Below, piece by piece: positions 15,067 to 23,279 of a stretch of 27,418 nt of DNA. A program made the position numbers and the translations under genes. How positions within the stretch are numbered: the stretch's first letter is position 1; each line of letters starts with the position of its first letter. The notes under the pieces are model-generated. The model did no database searches. It saw only the letters and a program-made list of their open reading frames with translations, and was not told where the DNA came from. This DNA comes from Lachnospiraceae bacterium (GTDB lineage Bacteria; Bacillota; Clostridia; Lachnospirales; Lachnospiraceae): positions 1 through 27,418 of the forward strand of contig VSNY01000044.1 of the NCBI GenBank assembly GCA_009774535.1. The letters run 5' to 3'.

Positions 15067-16977
15067 TCATTCTGTGATCAGCCCAGCCTTCCCAGCGGAC
15101 AATTCTGTTTTCCCAACGGTTTCTCTCGTAAAACCCTCGATAATCTGCGCATACTCTTCCAGCAACTCCATATACTTTTTGCCCTGCCTTGCCAGCTCAA
15201 TCCCTCCGTCTTCGATCGTATTCTGTCTTAAATACTGCCCGGAGCGGATAATCTGCTCTGCCCTTGTCATAGATTCACTCAGCAGTTCAAAATTAGGGTT
15301 TTCTTCAATTTTTTTCCGGTTCCGTTTCACCCTCTTTAAAATTTTGACGTAAGCCCTCTTATCCGGATTTCCCTTTTTACAAAGCTTATCCAGTTGCCCG
15401 TACAGCTTCCTGCCCTCCTTTGCCAGCGATACAATTGCATGTATCTGGTTAGGCGTATCCTGCAGATAAGCGCTGATCTTTTCCTGTTCTTGTTCATTAA
15501 AAACGGGTTCCAGGCTGTCTATACAGGCTTTGATGTCCACTTCCCTAGTGCATTCCTGATCAATAACTTCTGCCAGTGTCATCAGGATTGTTCCCTCTAT
15601 TTTGGCTCCGCCTTCCGTGGCATTGATAAATTCCGTATGGTGTCCCTTTTGCCACCAGGCAATATATTCTCCAAACCATTTACGGTATCCATCGAGATTT
15701 TCTAACGTAGGCACTGTCTCTTCATAATTGCCTGGTACTCTGATAAACTTTTCCGTATTCTCTTCCGGCATTACTTCTTGAAAAGTTCCGTCCGCATGAG
15801 AACGATTATCCGTATAAGCTAAATCCTGGCCTACAAAAATAATTTTTTTGAAGCCAAGATGACATGCCAGTGAAAATGCCTGCGTAGCAACTGACCCTCC
15901 GGTCGGAAACCCTTCCAGCGTTTTTCCGTTCATCTGAAACAGCTTACGTACATAAGTGTAGCCTTCATCATAGAAAAATTTTTTGCCAGTATGAAAATCC
16001 ATTACTTTGCGAGCAGCTGTTACTTTTGTCAGCAACGGGATCGTTTTCGCCATTTCTGTATCCACGACCTCCAGCGGCTTGATCCCGTCCAGTGTCGCAA
16101 ACATGTCCGGCACAATGCCTTCCTTAAGCAGCGGCTTAACTGCCGTATCTACTGCAATCAAAAAGGCCTTATTTACTGCCTTCTTAAGTTCTTTTATATT
16201 TTTATTTAAAGACGGCCCTGCTGACACTATAAATGCCGGTATATCATCCGGTATTGTACGAAAAAGCTGAAATGCCTTATAGCCTGTCCTGATATAGCTC
16301 ACATTATGATAAAAGTTCTCCGCCTGATAAGAACTGAAAAACATTTTCGTCCCGATACTAATATAATAATTTGAAATCTTTTGCAGCAGCGTATTCAAAA
16401 ACCAGTTCACCCGCTCTTTACACAGCTCCACATAATTTGGCAGTACAAAATATTTCATCAGCGGAATCTTATCCCCTGCAAGCATTGTTGCCGCGACACC
16501 TTCAAAACCATCCCTATTAATCCCTTCAATTACAAAAGCCACGGTTCGCCTGCCAAAGACTTCTTCAAAATCAATTCTGTCCAATTGCTTATCAAACACG
16601 GAAAACAACGGTTCATAGATCAGAATAATCACACTTTCATCCGTTGCCTTTATCAGTTCCTCCAGATAATGAATATTTCCAATTCCTAGTATAAATATTG
16701 GTGCATTTGGCACAATTTTCCCCAGCACGGAAATCTGATTTACCGGATGCGCCGAAGGATTCCTCCTGCCTGCAAGATACAGTCTCTGCCCTTCTTTCTG
16801 ATCCTGCTTTGCTGTTTTAGCAATCAGGATCTGCTCTCCCGTGAATGCCGTTTCTTCCAAAATCTGTATAGCTTCCTTTTCCAGCAGCTTTTCTCTCTGA
16901 TCTTCGATTATTTTACGGATACCCGGAAACCGTCGTTCCAATGTTTTCAGATTTTTGTCCCTGATTTGTTCAGACAT
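15067..16977 (-). CDS. maf: Maf-type flagellin glycosyltransferase (6-hydroxymethylpterin pyrophosphokinase MptE-like/DUF115 domain)
   Basis: The 636-residue product has the motility accessory factor layout: an N-terminal Rossmann-like region with FILGIGNIHYLEELI (near 95-109), the central MAF_flag10 (DUF115) catalytic domain with FIVSAGPSLNKNI (249-261), the D277 region, GIVPDMFATLD (287-297) and EGFPTGGSVATQAF (near 365-378), then a helical tail rich in Lys and Glu (about 500-600). Maf proteins move nonulosonic acids such as pseudaminic acid from the CMP-sugar to Ser/Thr of flagellin in the cytoplasm, before export. Its place one small gene after flagellin and just before pseB fits this exactly. 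The ATG at 16977 follows AAGGAG at seven bases. Confidence 0.92.
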   Translation of the reverse strand: MSEQIRDKNLKTLERRFPGIRKIIEDQREKLLEKEAIQILEETAFTGEQILIAKTAKQDQKEGQRLYLAGRRNPSAHPVNQISVLGKIVPNAPIFILGIGNIHYLEELIKATDESVIILIYEPLFSVFDKQLDRIDFEEVFGRRTVAFVIEGINRDGFEGVAATMLAGDKIPLMKYFVLPNYVELCKERVNWFLNTLLQKISNYYISIGTKMFFSSYQAENFYHNVSYIRTGYKAFQLFRTIPDDIPAFIVSAGPSLNKNIKELKKAVNKAFLIAVDTAVKPLLKEGIVPDMFATLDGIKPLEVVDTEMAKTIPLLTKVTAARKVMDFHTGKKFFYDEGYTYVRKLFQMNGKTLEGFPTGGSVATQAFSLACHLGFKKIIFVGQDLAYTDNRSHADGTFQEVMPEENTEKFIRVPGNYEETVPTLENLDGYRKWFGEYIAWWQKGHHTEFINATEGGAKIEGTILMTLAEVIDQECTREVDIKACIDSLEPVFNEQEQEKISAYLQDTPNQIHAIVSLAKEGRKLYGQLDKLCKKGNPDKRAYVKILKRVKRNRKKIEENPNFELLSESMTRAEQIIRSGQYLRQNTIEDGGIELARQGKKYMELLEEYAQIIEGFTRETVGKTELSAGKAGLITE

Positions 16978-16995
16978 ATCGTGTCTCCTTACTTT

Positions 16996-17304
16996 TCACT
17001 CGTTTGCTTCCTCCAATAAAAACATTTCCAGATATCCGGATATCCCCTGTTCCAGAGCATCCATCATAAGCACGTTATCATGTTCCCGCAACGCTGTTTC
17101 ACAGTCTTTTAAAATATCCAGCAAATTATCGTAAACACCCTGTTCAAAGACGCATCCGCAGTCTGTCATAAACCACTGAACAAATTCCTGAATTTCTTTA
17201 ATCAGGCTTTTGCTGTTGTCTACATAATTATTATCCCTGTGATAAGTTGCATGAAAACCAAGAAAATTGATTTCTTCATACAGGCTTTTTATTTTTTCTT
17301 CCAT
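16996..17304 (-). CDS. Small helical protein between flagellin and maf, unknown
   Basis: I do not recognise this 102-residue acidic protein. It appears fully alpha-helical with no membrane segment or signal peptide: helices at about 1-16, 30-50, 56-74 and 77-98. Cysteines sit at 49, 51 (Cys-Gly-Cys) and 68. The ATG at 17304 follows AGGAG at five bases, and it is the first gene after the flagellin terminator, 18 bases before maf. Its size and shape would suit a small helper, for example a chaperone holding flagellin for Maf or a partner of Maf. FliS is a thought because of size, but no FliS motif was seen. The function claim is inference from position only. Confidence 0.7.
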   Translation of the reverse strand: MEEKIKSLYEEINFLGFHATYHRDNNYVDNSKSLIKEIQEFVQWFMTDCGCVFEQGVYDNLLDILKDCETALREHDNVLMMDALEQGISGYLEMFLLEEANE

Positions 17305-17323
17305 TTGCGCTCCTGTTATTTCG

Positions 17324-17357
17324 GATAAAAAAACCAGCCAAAGCTGGTTTTTTTATC
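17324..17357 (-). terminator. Perfect bidirectional terminator after flagellin
   Basis: GATAAAAAAACCAGC (17324-17338), loop CAAA, and GCTGGTTTTTTTATC (17343-17357) form a perfect 15-pair hairpin with the T run built into the arm. It lies 16 bases after the flagellin stop. There is no recognisable promoter between it and the next gene (17304). Confidence 0.9.
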
Positions 17358-17373
17358 TTGACGATATGACAAA

Positions 17374-18558
17374 TTAGCCAAGTAAGGACAGCACTCCCTG
17401 TGTCGACTGATTTGACTGAGCAAGCATAGACTGTCCTGCCTGCGCAAGAATATTATTCTTGCTGTATTCAACCATCTCAGATGCCATATCTGTGTCACGG
17501 ATTCTGGATTCTGCAGACTGTGTATTCTCCGCTACATTGTCCAGGTTTGCAACGGTATGTTCCAGGCGGTTCTGTAACGCGCCAAGAGCAGAACGCTGTG
17601 TGGATACGATGCTAATCGCATTCTGTACAGCTTTTAACGTAGCGTTCGCTTTGTCATAGTCAGAAACCGTAGGTGAAGTAAGTGTCACCGCAGAACCAAA
17701 TCCTCCTGCTGTTGTACCTACTGTCTTTGATTCTGAGAGTAATGCACTCCATGCACCACTTGCTGCAGAAGCATAAACAGAACCAAGAACACTTGCGCCA
17801 GCTGCTTTTGCTGAATCCAAGGTACCAAATACATAACCATCGCTCTGTAACGTATAACTTCCGCCAGATTGCATAGCGATCATATCGTCTTCAAATGCTG
17901 CTTCACCTGCATCTCTTACAACTGACATAAACGCCGCTTTATTACCAGCTGCACTATTGCTTACATCATACTTATATTCCGCACCCATATAGGAAATAGT
18001 ATTATAAGATACCGTATTCTCTCCCTTGAACATTGTAAAATCTTTCAAACCGATGGACTTCGCATCCATTTTTCCAATGCTGATGCTGATACTCTGGTTT
18101 GCGTTTGCGCCAACCTGAAGCTTCTTATCGCTGAATGAACCATCTAATAATTCCTGTTTATTGAACTGTGTTGTTTCAGAAATTCTATCTAATTCTTCTG
18201 TCAAAGCTTCCAGCTCCTGATTGATCGCATCACGGTCAATGTCCTGATTTGTATCATTGGCGCCCTGTACAGACAGTTCGTTCATACGCTGTAAGATGGA
18301 ATGCGCTTCATTTAACGCACCTTCTGCTGTCTGGATCAAAGAAATACCATCCTGTGCATTTGCAGATGCCTTGTTTAAGCCGCGTACCTGGCTTCTCATC
18401 TTTTCAGAAATCTTTAATCCTGCCGCGTCATCTCCTGCACGGTTAATCTTGTAGCCAGAAGATAATTTCTCAGAAGATTTTGCCTGCTGGCCAGTTGTAA
18501 CACCCAACTGACGGTTTGCGTTCATTGCTGTAAGATTGTGCTGTACTACCATTGCCAT
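17374..18558 (-). CDS. fliC: Flagellin, filament subunit
   Basis: The 394-residue product is a flagellin with conserved ends and a short variable centre. The N-terminal D0/D1 (about 1-165) starts MAMVVQHNLTAMNANRQLG and includes KLSSGYKINRAGDDAAGL and ISLIQTAEGALNE. The C-terminal D1/D0 (about 300-394) includes AVQNAISIVSTQRSALGALQNRL-type sequence and ends in ILAQAGQSMLAQSNQSTQGVL. The middle (about 165-300) is rich in Ser, Thr, Ala and Gly and would carry the O-linked sugars. The ATG at 18558 has GGAGG at about eight bases; a start 33 bases upstream adds residues not found in flagellins. It is the only flagellin in the window and lies directly between csrA and the glycosylation genes, its presumed regulator and modifiers. 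Confidence 0.97.
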   Translation of the reverse strand: MAMVVQHNLTAMNANRQLGVTTGQQAKSSEKLSSGYKINRAGDDAAGLKISEKMRSQVRGLNKASANAQDGISLIQTAEGALNEAHSILQRMNELSVQGANDTNQDIDRDAINQELEALTEELDRISETTQFNKQELLDGSFSDKKLQVGANANQSISISIGKMDAKSIGLKDFTMFKGENTVSYNTISYMGAEYKYDVSNSAAGNKAAFMSVVRDAGEAAFEDDMIAMQSGGSYTLQSDGYVFGTLDSAKAAGASVLGSVYASAASGAWSALLSESKTVGTTAGGFGSAVTLTSPTVSDYDKANATLKAVQNAISIVSTQRSALGALQNRLEHTVANLDNVAENTQSAESRIRDTDMASEMVEYSKNNILAQAGQSMLAQSNQSTQGVLSLLG

Positions 18559-18742
18559 AATATTTTCCTCCTTGTTTTGAAAATGCCGCAATTCCTTTTG
18601 CGTGCATGTGTGGTATCAACTACCTGAAATAAACCTCTATAACAATGCCAGACCCCTAGGCTAATCCGGCACTATTACCATACATAACGACATGCAAAAC
18701 TGCGCATAATCTGCAAACTGCGCGCGGCCTGCTGCCGGTGCC
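18559..18742 (-). promoter_or_regulatory. Flagellin leader region with two GGA motifs
   Basis: This 184-base gap between csrA and flagellin has no clear sigma-28 site; GCCGGATT near 18652-18659 is a weak imitation with no -35. Two GGA motifs, AAAAGGAA (GGA at 18593-18595) and the ribosome site AGGAGG (18567-18572), stand 20-25 bases apart. In Bacillus, CsrA blocks flagellin translation by binding a similar pair, so this may be a CsrA target. No terminator was found after csrA, so read-through from csrA is possible. Confidence 0.35.
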
Positions 18743-19045
18743 TCAGATTTTTGGCTGCTCCTGTACACGTTTTGCCATTCTTGCCTTTTTACGTTCTTCT
18801 GCTAAAATTGCGCGGATTTTCTCCTGTGCTTCCTTGGAAAGCTCTCTGTCTTTATAATGCGTCACTACATTCCCAGGCTCTTTCGCCATCTTTTCTTTCT
18901 CAAATGTAGAACTCCTTGCAATATTCATACTTCTCGGCGCATCTACCAGAATCCGCAGATTATTCGAGCTTCCTCCGGCAAATACCAATTTGATCTCATT
19001 TCCGATCAGCAGATATTCTCCTGGCTTTACGGTCAGTTTCAGCAT
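18743..19045 (-). CDS. csrA: CsrA-like RNA-binding translational regulator
   Basis: The first 50 residues follow CsrA: MLKLTVKPGEYLLIGNEIKLVF, then LRILVDAPRSMNIARSS. CsrA dimers bind GGA motifs in mRNA leaders; in flagellated Firmicutes the target is flagellin mRNA and the antagonist is FliW. Differences: the usual Arg6 is Val (LTVKPGE instead of LTRKxGE) while Arg44 is kept, and the protein has 100 residues instead of 60-75. The extra tail has a basic helix (about 68-95, many Lys, Arg and Glu). No fliW is found in the window. The ATG at 19045 follows GGGAGG at six bases. It lies 184 bases before flagellin on the same strand, consistent with control of flagellin translation. Confidence 0.85.
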   Translation of the reverse strand: MLKLTVKPGEYLLIGNEIKLVFAGGSSNNLRILVDAPRSMNIARSSTFEKEKMAKEPGNVVTHYKDRELSKEAQEKIRAILAEERKKARMAKRVQEQPKI

Positions 19046-19091
19046 AATAACCTCCCTGTTTCCCTGCTCATATCCAAATGAACCATATAGG

Positions 19092-19123
19092 ATGCAACTC
19101 TTTATACAAACTGTTGCATTTTA
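19092..19123. repeat. Palindromic 32-base element, copy 1
   Basis: ATGCAAC at the left and GTTGCAT at the right form a perfect 7-base inverted repeat, followed by TTTA. It matches copy 2 (19256-19287) at 27 of 32 positions, counted by hand. It lies 47 bases upstream of the csrA start. Confidence 0.8.
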
Positions 19124-19209
19124 TGGAATAGAGTCTGTAAGCCTTGAAAATACCAGGTTTTGGAGAAGTCTGGTTAATTAGAATTTTAAAATTTTTTTAA
19201 AATTGGGGG

Positions 19210-19236
19210 TTAAGTATTGCCCGGAAAGGCCGATAA
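19210..19236 (+). promoter_or_regulatory. Sigma-28 (SigD/FliA-type) promoter with no annotated gene downstream
   Basis: TTAAGTAT (19210-19217), 11 bases, then GCCGATAA (19229-19236). The FliA consensus is TAAAGTTT, 11 bases, GCCGATAA, so the -10 is perfect and the -35 differs at two positions. An A/T tract lies directly upstream and could act as an UP element. It points away from csrA into the palindrome copy 2 and the end of rpoC in antisense. Confidence 0.6.
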
Positions 19237-19261
19237 TATAAGTGTCAAAAGAAAAATGCAA
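19233..19261 (-). promoter_or_regulatory. Candidate sigma-A promoter toward csrA
   Basis: On the minus strand TTGCAT (19256-19261), 17 bases, TATTAT (19233-19238). The -35 lies in palindrome copy 2 and the -10 overlaps the -10 of the opposing sigma-28-like promoter. It would give csrA a leader of about 180 bases. Confidence 0.45.
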
Positions 19262-19287
19262 CATTTTGTATAAAATGTTGCATTTTA
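19256..19287. repeat. Palindromic 32-base element, copy 2
   Basis: AAAATGCAACATTTT (19253-19267), loop GTAT and AAAATGTTGCATTTT (19272-19286) are perfect inverted copies. The core matches copy 1 at 27 of 32 positions. Confidence 0.85.
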
Positions 19288-19318
19288 ATATTATATTTTA
19301 CTTCAAAAAATAAGCGCT

Positions 19319-19355
19319 AAAAATGCCGCCAGAATCAAAACCTCTGGCGGCATTT
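19319..19355 (-). terminator. rpoC terminator
   Basis: AAATGCCGCCAGA (19321-19333) pairs perfectly over 13 bases with TCTGGCGGCATTT (19343-19355). On the minus strand the hairpin runs into five T. It lies 33 bases after the rpoC stop. Confidence 0.9.
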
Positions 19356-19388
19356 CTTCAAACCTTACATCTCATATTTTTCTATTTG

Positions 19389-22300
19389 TCAGTCAGCAAA
19401 AGCAAGCGTCTCCTCTTGATCCGGCAAATCGTCTTCATATGCTTCTTCATCAAAACCATCTTCCGCATATGCATCCGCCTGTTCCAGCCCGTCCGCATAC
19501 GCCCGCATGCCTGCGGCATCGGAAAACAGCGGATGGTCCGCATCCGGCGCAAACAGTTCGTCTCCGCCTTCTTGTGCGTACAGGTCGTCTTCCTCTTCGT
19601 CATCCCTTGCAAACAATGCCGAAGAATCCATGCCGCCCTGTTCGGATACGTCTGCATTTTCATCAAACTCCATAAACTCTTCTTCGTTAAACAGCACGCC
19701 CTGCTCATTCACATCCGAATCCAGCTTAATGCTGCGGTAACGCTTCATACCCGTTCCGGCCGGAATCAGTTTTCCGATAATTACATTCTCTTTCAGCCCG
19801 ATCAGTGGATCAATCTTGCCCTTGATCGCTGCTTCCGTCAGGACTTTCGTCGTTTCCTGGAAGGATGCCGCTGACAGGAACGAATTCGTTGCCAGAGAAG
19901 CTTTGGTAATACCAAGCAGTACCTGTGCGCCTTCTGCCGGCTGCAGATCTTCCCGTTCCAGACGTTCATTAGCATCTTCAAATTCCAGGTTATCTACAAG
20001 CGTTCCTGGCAGGAATTCCGAGTCTCCGTTATTTTCGATGCGGATCTTTTTCAGCATCTGACGTACAATCACTTCAATATGCTTATCGTTGATTTCCACA
20101 CCCTGCAGACGGTAAACACGCTGCACTTCACGCAATAGGTAATCCTGCACCGCACGTACTCCCTTGATTTTAAGAATATCATGCGGATTAACCGAACCTT
20201 CGGTCAGCTCGTCGCCGGCCTCCAGCACTGCTCCGTCCATTATCTTGATCCTGGAACCGTATGGGATCAGGTATGCCTTGGACTCGCCGGATTCCTGATT
20301 GGTTACGATAATTTCGCGTTTCTTCTTTGTATCCTTAATGGTAGCTACGCCGCCAAATTCCGTAATAATCGCAAGACCTTTTGGCTTTCTAGCTTCAAAA
20401 AGCTCCTCGACACGAGGAAGACCCTGTGTAATATCATCTCCGGCAACGCCGCCCGAGTGGAATGTACGCATCGTAAGCTGCGTACCCGGCTCCCCGATGG
20501 ACTGCGCCGCGATAATGCCGATGGCTTCACCGACTTGTACGGACTGTCCGGTCGCCATATTCGTACCGTAACACTTAGCACATACGCCCGCATGGGAACG
20601 GCAGGTCAGAATCGTACGGATTTTCACCTTAGTAATCGGCTCTCCGTTTTCATCCACACCAATGTTCATAATCTTTGCCGCACGGCGCGGAGTAATCATG
20701 TGGTTGGCTTTTACAAGCACATTTCCGTCTTTATCGCAGATCGTCTCGCACGAAAACCGCCCGGTCAGACGTTCCTGAAGACTTTCAATCTCTTCTTTGC
20801 CGTCCATAAATGCCGTAACAACCATACCCGGGATCTCACGGTCTTTGCCTTCGTTACAATCAGATTCCAGCACAATCAGCTCCTGCGATACGTCGACCAG
20901 ACGTCTGGTCAGGTAACCGGAATCGGCCGTACGCAGCGCCGTATCAGACATACCTTTTCTGGCTCCATGCGCCGACATAAAGTATTCCAAAACGTCCAGA
21001 CCTTCACGGAAGTTGGACTTAATCGGCATCTCGATCGTCCTTCCGGTCGTATCCGCCATCAGTCCGCGCATGCCTGCCAGCTGCTTGATCTGTTTATCTG
21101 AACCACGGGCGCCGGAATCGGCCATCATAAAGATATTGTTATATTTATCCAGGCCGTCCAGCAGCGCTTTTGTCAGTTCATCATCCGTTTCTTTCCATAC
21201 TTCGACCACTTCTTTGTAACGTTCTTCTTCCGTGATCAAGCCACGCTTATACTGTTTCGTAATCCGGTCTACCGTATTCTGCGCCCCGTCTATCATTTCC
21301 GGCTTCTGCGGCGGCACTGTCATATCGGAAATAGATACGGTCATTGCTGCCCTGGTAGAATATTTATAGCCCATAGACTTAATATCATCCAGCACTTCCG
21401 CAGTCTTGGTCGCACCGTGTACATTAATGACTTTTTCCAGGATCTGCTTTAACTGTTTCTTAGCCACATGGAAATCTACCTCCAGCAGCAGTTCATTTTC
21501 CGGCACACTGCGGTCTACAAACCCAAGGTCCTGCGGGATAATCTCGTTAAAAATAAACCGTCCCACGGTGGACTCAATCGTTCCTGTTTTCGTAGTCCCG
21601 TCCGGCATCTTCCTGGTGACGCGTACATGAATCCTGCTGTGCAGCGTACACGCCTGGTTTTCATAAGCCAGAATCGCTTCGTTTACATTTTTATAATAAG
21701 AGCCTTCACCCAAAGACCCTGGACGCTCCTGCGTCAGATAGTAAATGCCAAGTACCATATCCTGGGAAGGCACTGCTACCGGTCCGCCGTCGGAAGGTTT
21801 TAATAAGTTATTCGGAGACAGCAGCATAAACCGGCATTCCGCCTGCGCTTCCTGCGACAGCGGCAAATGCGCTGCCATCTGGTCGCCGTCAAAGTCTGCG
21901 TTATACGCCGTACATACGAGCGGATGCAGCTTAATCGCCTTGCCTTCTACCAGAATCGGCTCAAATGCCTGGATACCGAGACGGTGCAGCGTAGGCGCAC
22001 GGTTCAGCATAACCGGATGTTCTTTGATGACTTCCTCCAAAACATCCCACACTTCGGTCTGCAGGCGTTCCACCATCTTCTTTGCGCTCTTAATATTATG
22101 CGCCGTTCCATTGGAAACAAGCTCTTTCATAACAAACGGCTTAAACAGCTCGATCGCCATTTCTTTCGGCAGACCACACTGATAGATCTTTAATTCCGGC
22201 CCCACAACGATAACGGAACGCCCGGAATAATCCACACGTTTGCCTAACAAGTTCTGACGGAAACGTCCGCCCTTTCCTTTTAACATATCAGACAGCGATT

Positions 22301-23264
22301 TCAGCGCACGGTTGCCAGGCCCTGTTACCGGCCTGCCGCGCCTGCCGTTATCAATCAGCGCGTCCACCGCTTCCTGCAGCATCCGCTTTTCATTGCGCAC
22401 GATAATATCCGGCGCGCCCAGTTCCAGCAGCCTGCGCAGACGGTTGTTGCGGTTAATGATCCTGCGGTACAGATCGTTTAAGTCAGACGTTGCAAATCGT
22501 CCGCCGTCCAGCTGTACCATCGGACGCAAATCTGGCGGAAGCACCGGAATAACAGTCATAATCATCCATTCCGGCTTATTTCCTGACTCATAAAAAGCAT
22601 CCACGACTTCCAGCCTTTTAATAATTCTGGCACGTTTCTGTCCCGTCGCGTCTTTTAGCGCAGCCTTTAAAGACGAAGAATCTTTTTCCAGGTCAATCGC
22701 CTGCAGCAGCTCCAGAATCGACTCTGCACCCATGCCGACACGGAACGCGCTGCCATATTTTTCCCTGGCTTCCTGATATTCATTTTCAGATAATACCTGT
22801 TTATAACTCAGCTCTGTCGTACCCGGATCAAGCACAATATAGGACGCAAAATACAGCACCTTTTCCAGCGTACGCGGCGACAGGTCCAGAATCAGCCCCA
22901 TGCGGCTCGGGATTCCTTTAAAATACCAGATATGGGAAACCGGCGCTGCCAACTCTATATGTCCCATACGTTCCCTGCGCACACTGGACTTTGTGATTTC
23001 CACGCCGCAGCGGTCGCAGACTACGCCTTTATAACGGATTTTCTTATATTTGCCGCAGTGGCATTCCCAGTCCTTGCTCGGCCCAAAGATTTTTTCGCAA
23101 TATAAGCCGTCTTTTTCCGGCTTTAACGTACGATAGTTGATCGTCTCAGGTTTTTTAACTTCCCCTTTCGACCATTCCCTGATTTTTTCCGGCGAGGCCA
23201 GACCAATCTGGATAGCGTCAAACTGAATTGGCTGATTGGTTTCTTCGTTCATTATTTCTGACAT
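19389..23264 (-). CDS. rpoC: RNA polymerase subunit beta prime
   Basis: The 1291-residue product is the beta' subunit of RNA polymerase. Near the N-terminus is the zinc finger with ECHCGKYKK and [21 protein letters not shown]. The catalytic [16 protein letters not shown] motif holds the three Asp residues that bind magnesium. [16 protein letters not shown] is the second zinc site, followed by [20 protein letters not shown]-like sequence (here [11 protein letters not shown]) and the trigger loop. ATG 23264 has GGGAG at eight bases; a GTG three codons upstream lies too close to that site. It begins 15 bases after the rpoB stop, so the two are co-transcribed. The last 100 or so residues form an unusually acidic tail, rich in Asp and Glu. 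Confidence 0.99.
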   Translation of the reverse strand: [1291 protein letters not shown]

Positions 23265-23279
23265 ATATGGCACTCCCTT

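Larger units (their letters stand above)
19243..19355 (+). ncRNA. Possible short RNA from the sigma-28-like promoter
   Basis: If the promoter at 19210-19236 is used, transcription would start near 19243 and meet at once a 15-pair hairpin (19253-19286) with the T-rich tail TTTTAATATTATATTTT, and then the rpoC terminator hairpin. No open frame with a ribosome site exists. This is a prediction from signals only; the length could be about 60 or about 110 bases. Confidence 0.25.
19046..19388. other. Signal-rich gap between rpoC and csrA
   Basis: This 343-base stretch holds no coding sequence I can support. It contains the rpoC terminator, two copies of a palindromic element, a plus-strand sigma-28-like promoter, a minus-strand sigma-A-like promoter and an A/T tract (about 19178-19205). 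Each is listed separately. Confidence 0.8.

Noticed and set aside
18640..18690. Sigma-28 promoter for flagellin at GCCGGATT
   Set aside because: The -10 has an extra base and there is no matching -35 at the right distance.
20181..21101. Long plus-strand frame of 306 codons inside rpoC
   Set aside because: Antisense to a highly conserved part of rpoC, no ribosome site and no domain; long shadows are common opposite conserved genes.
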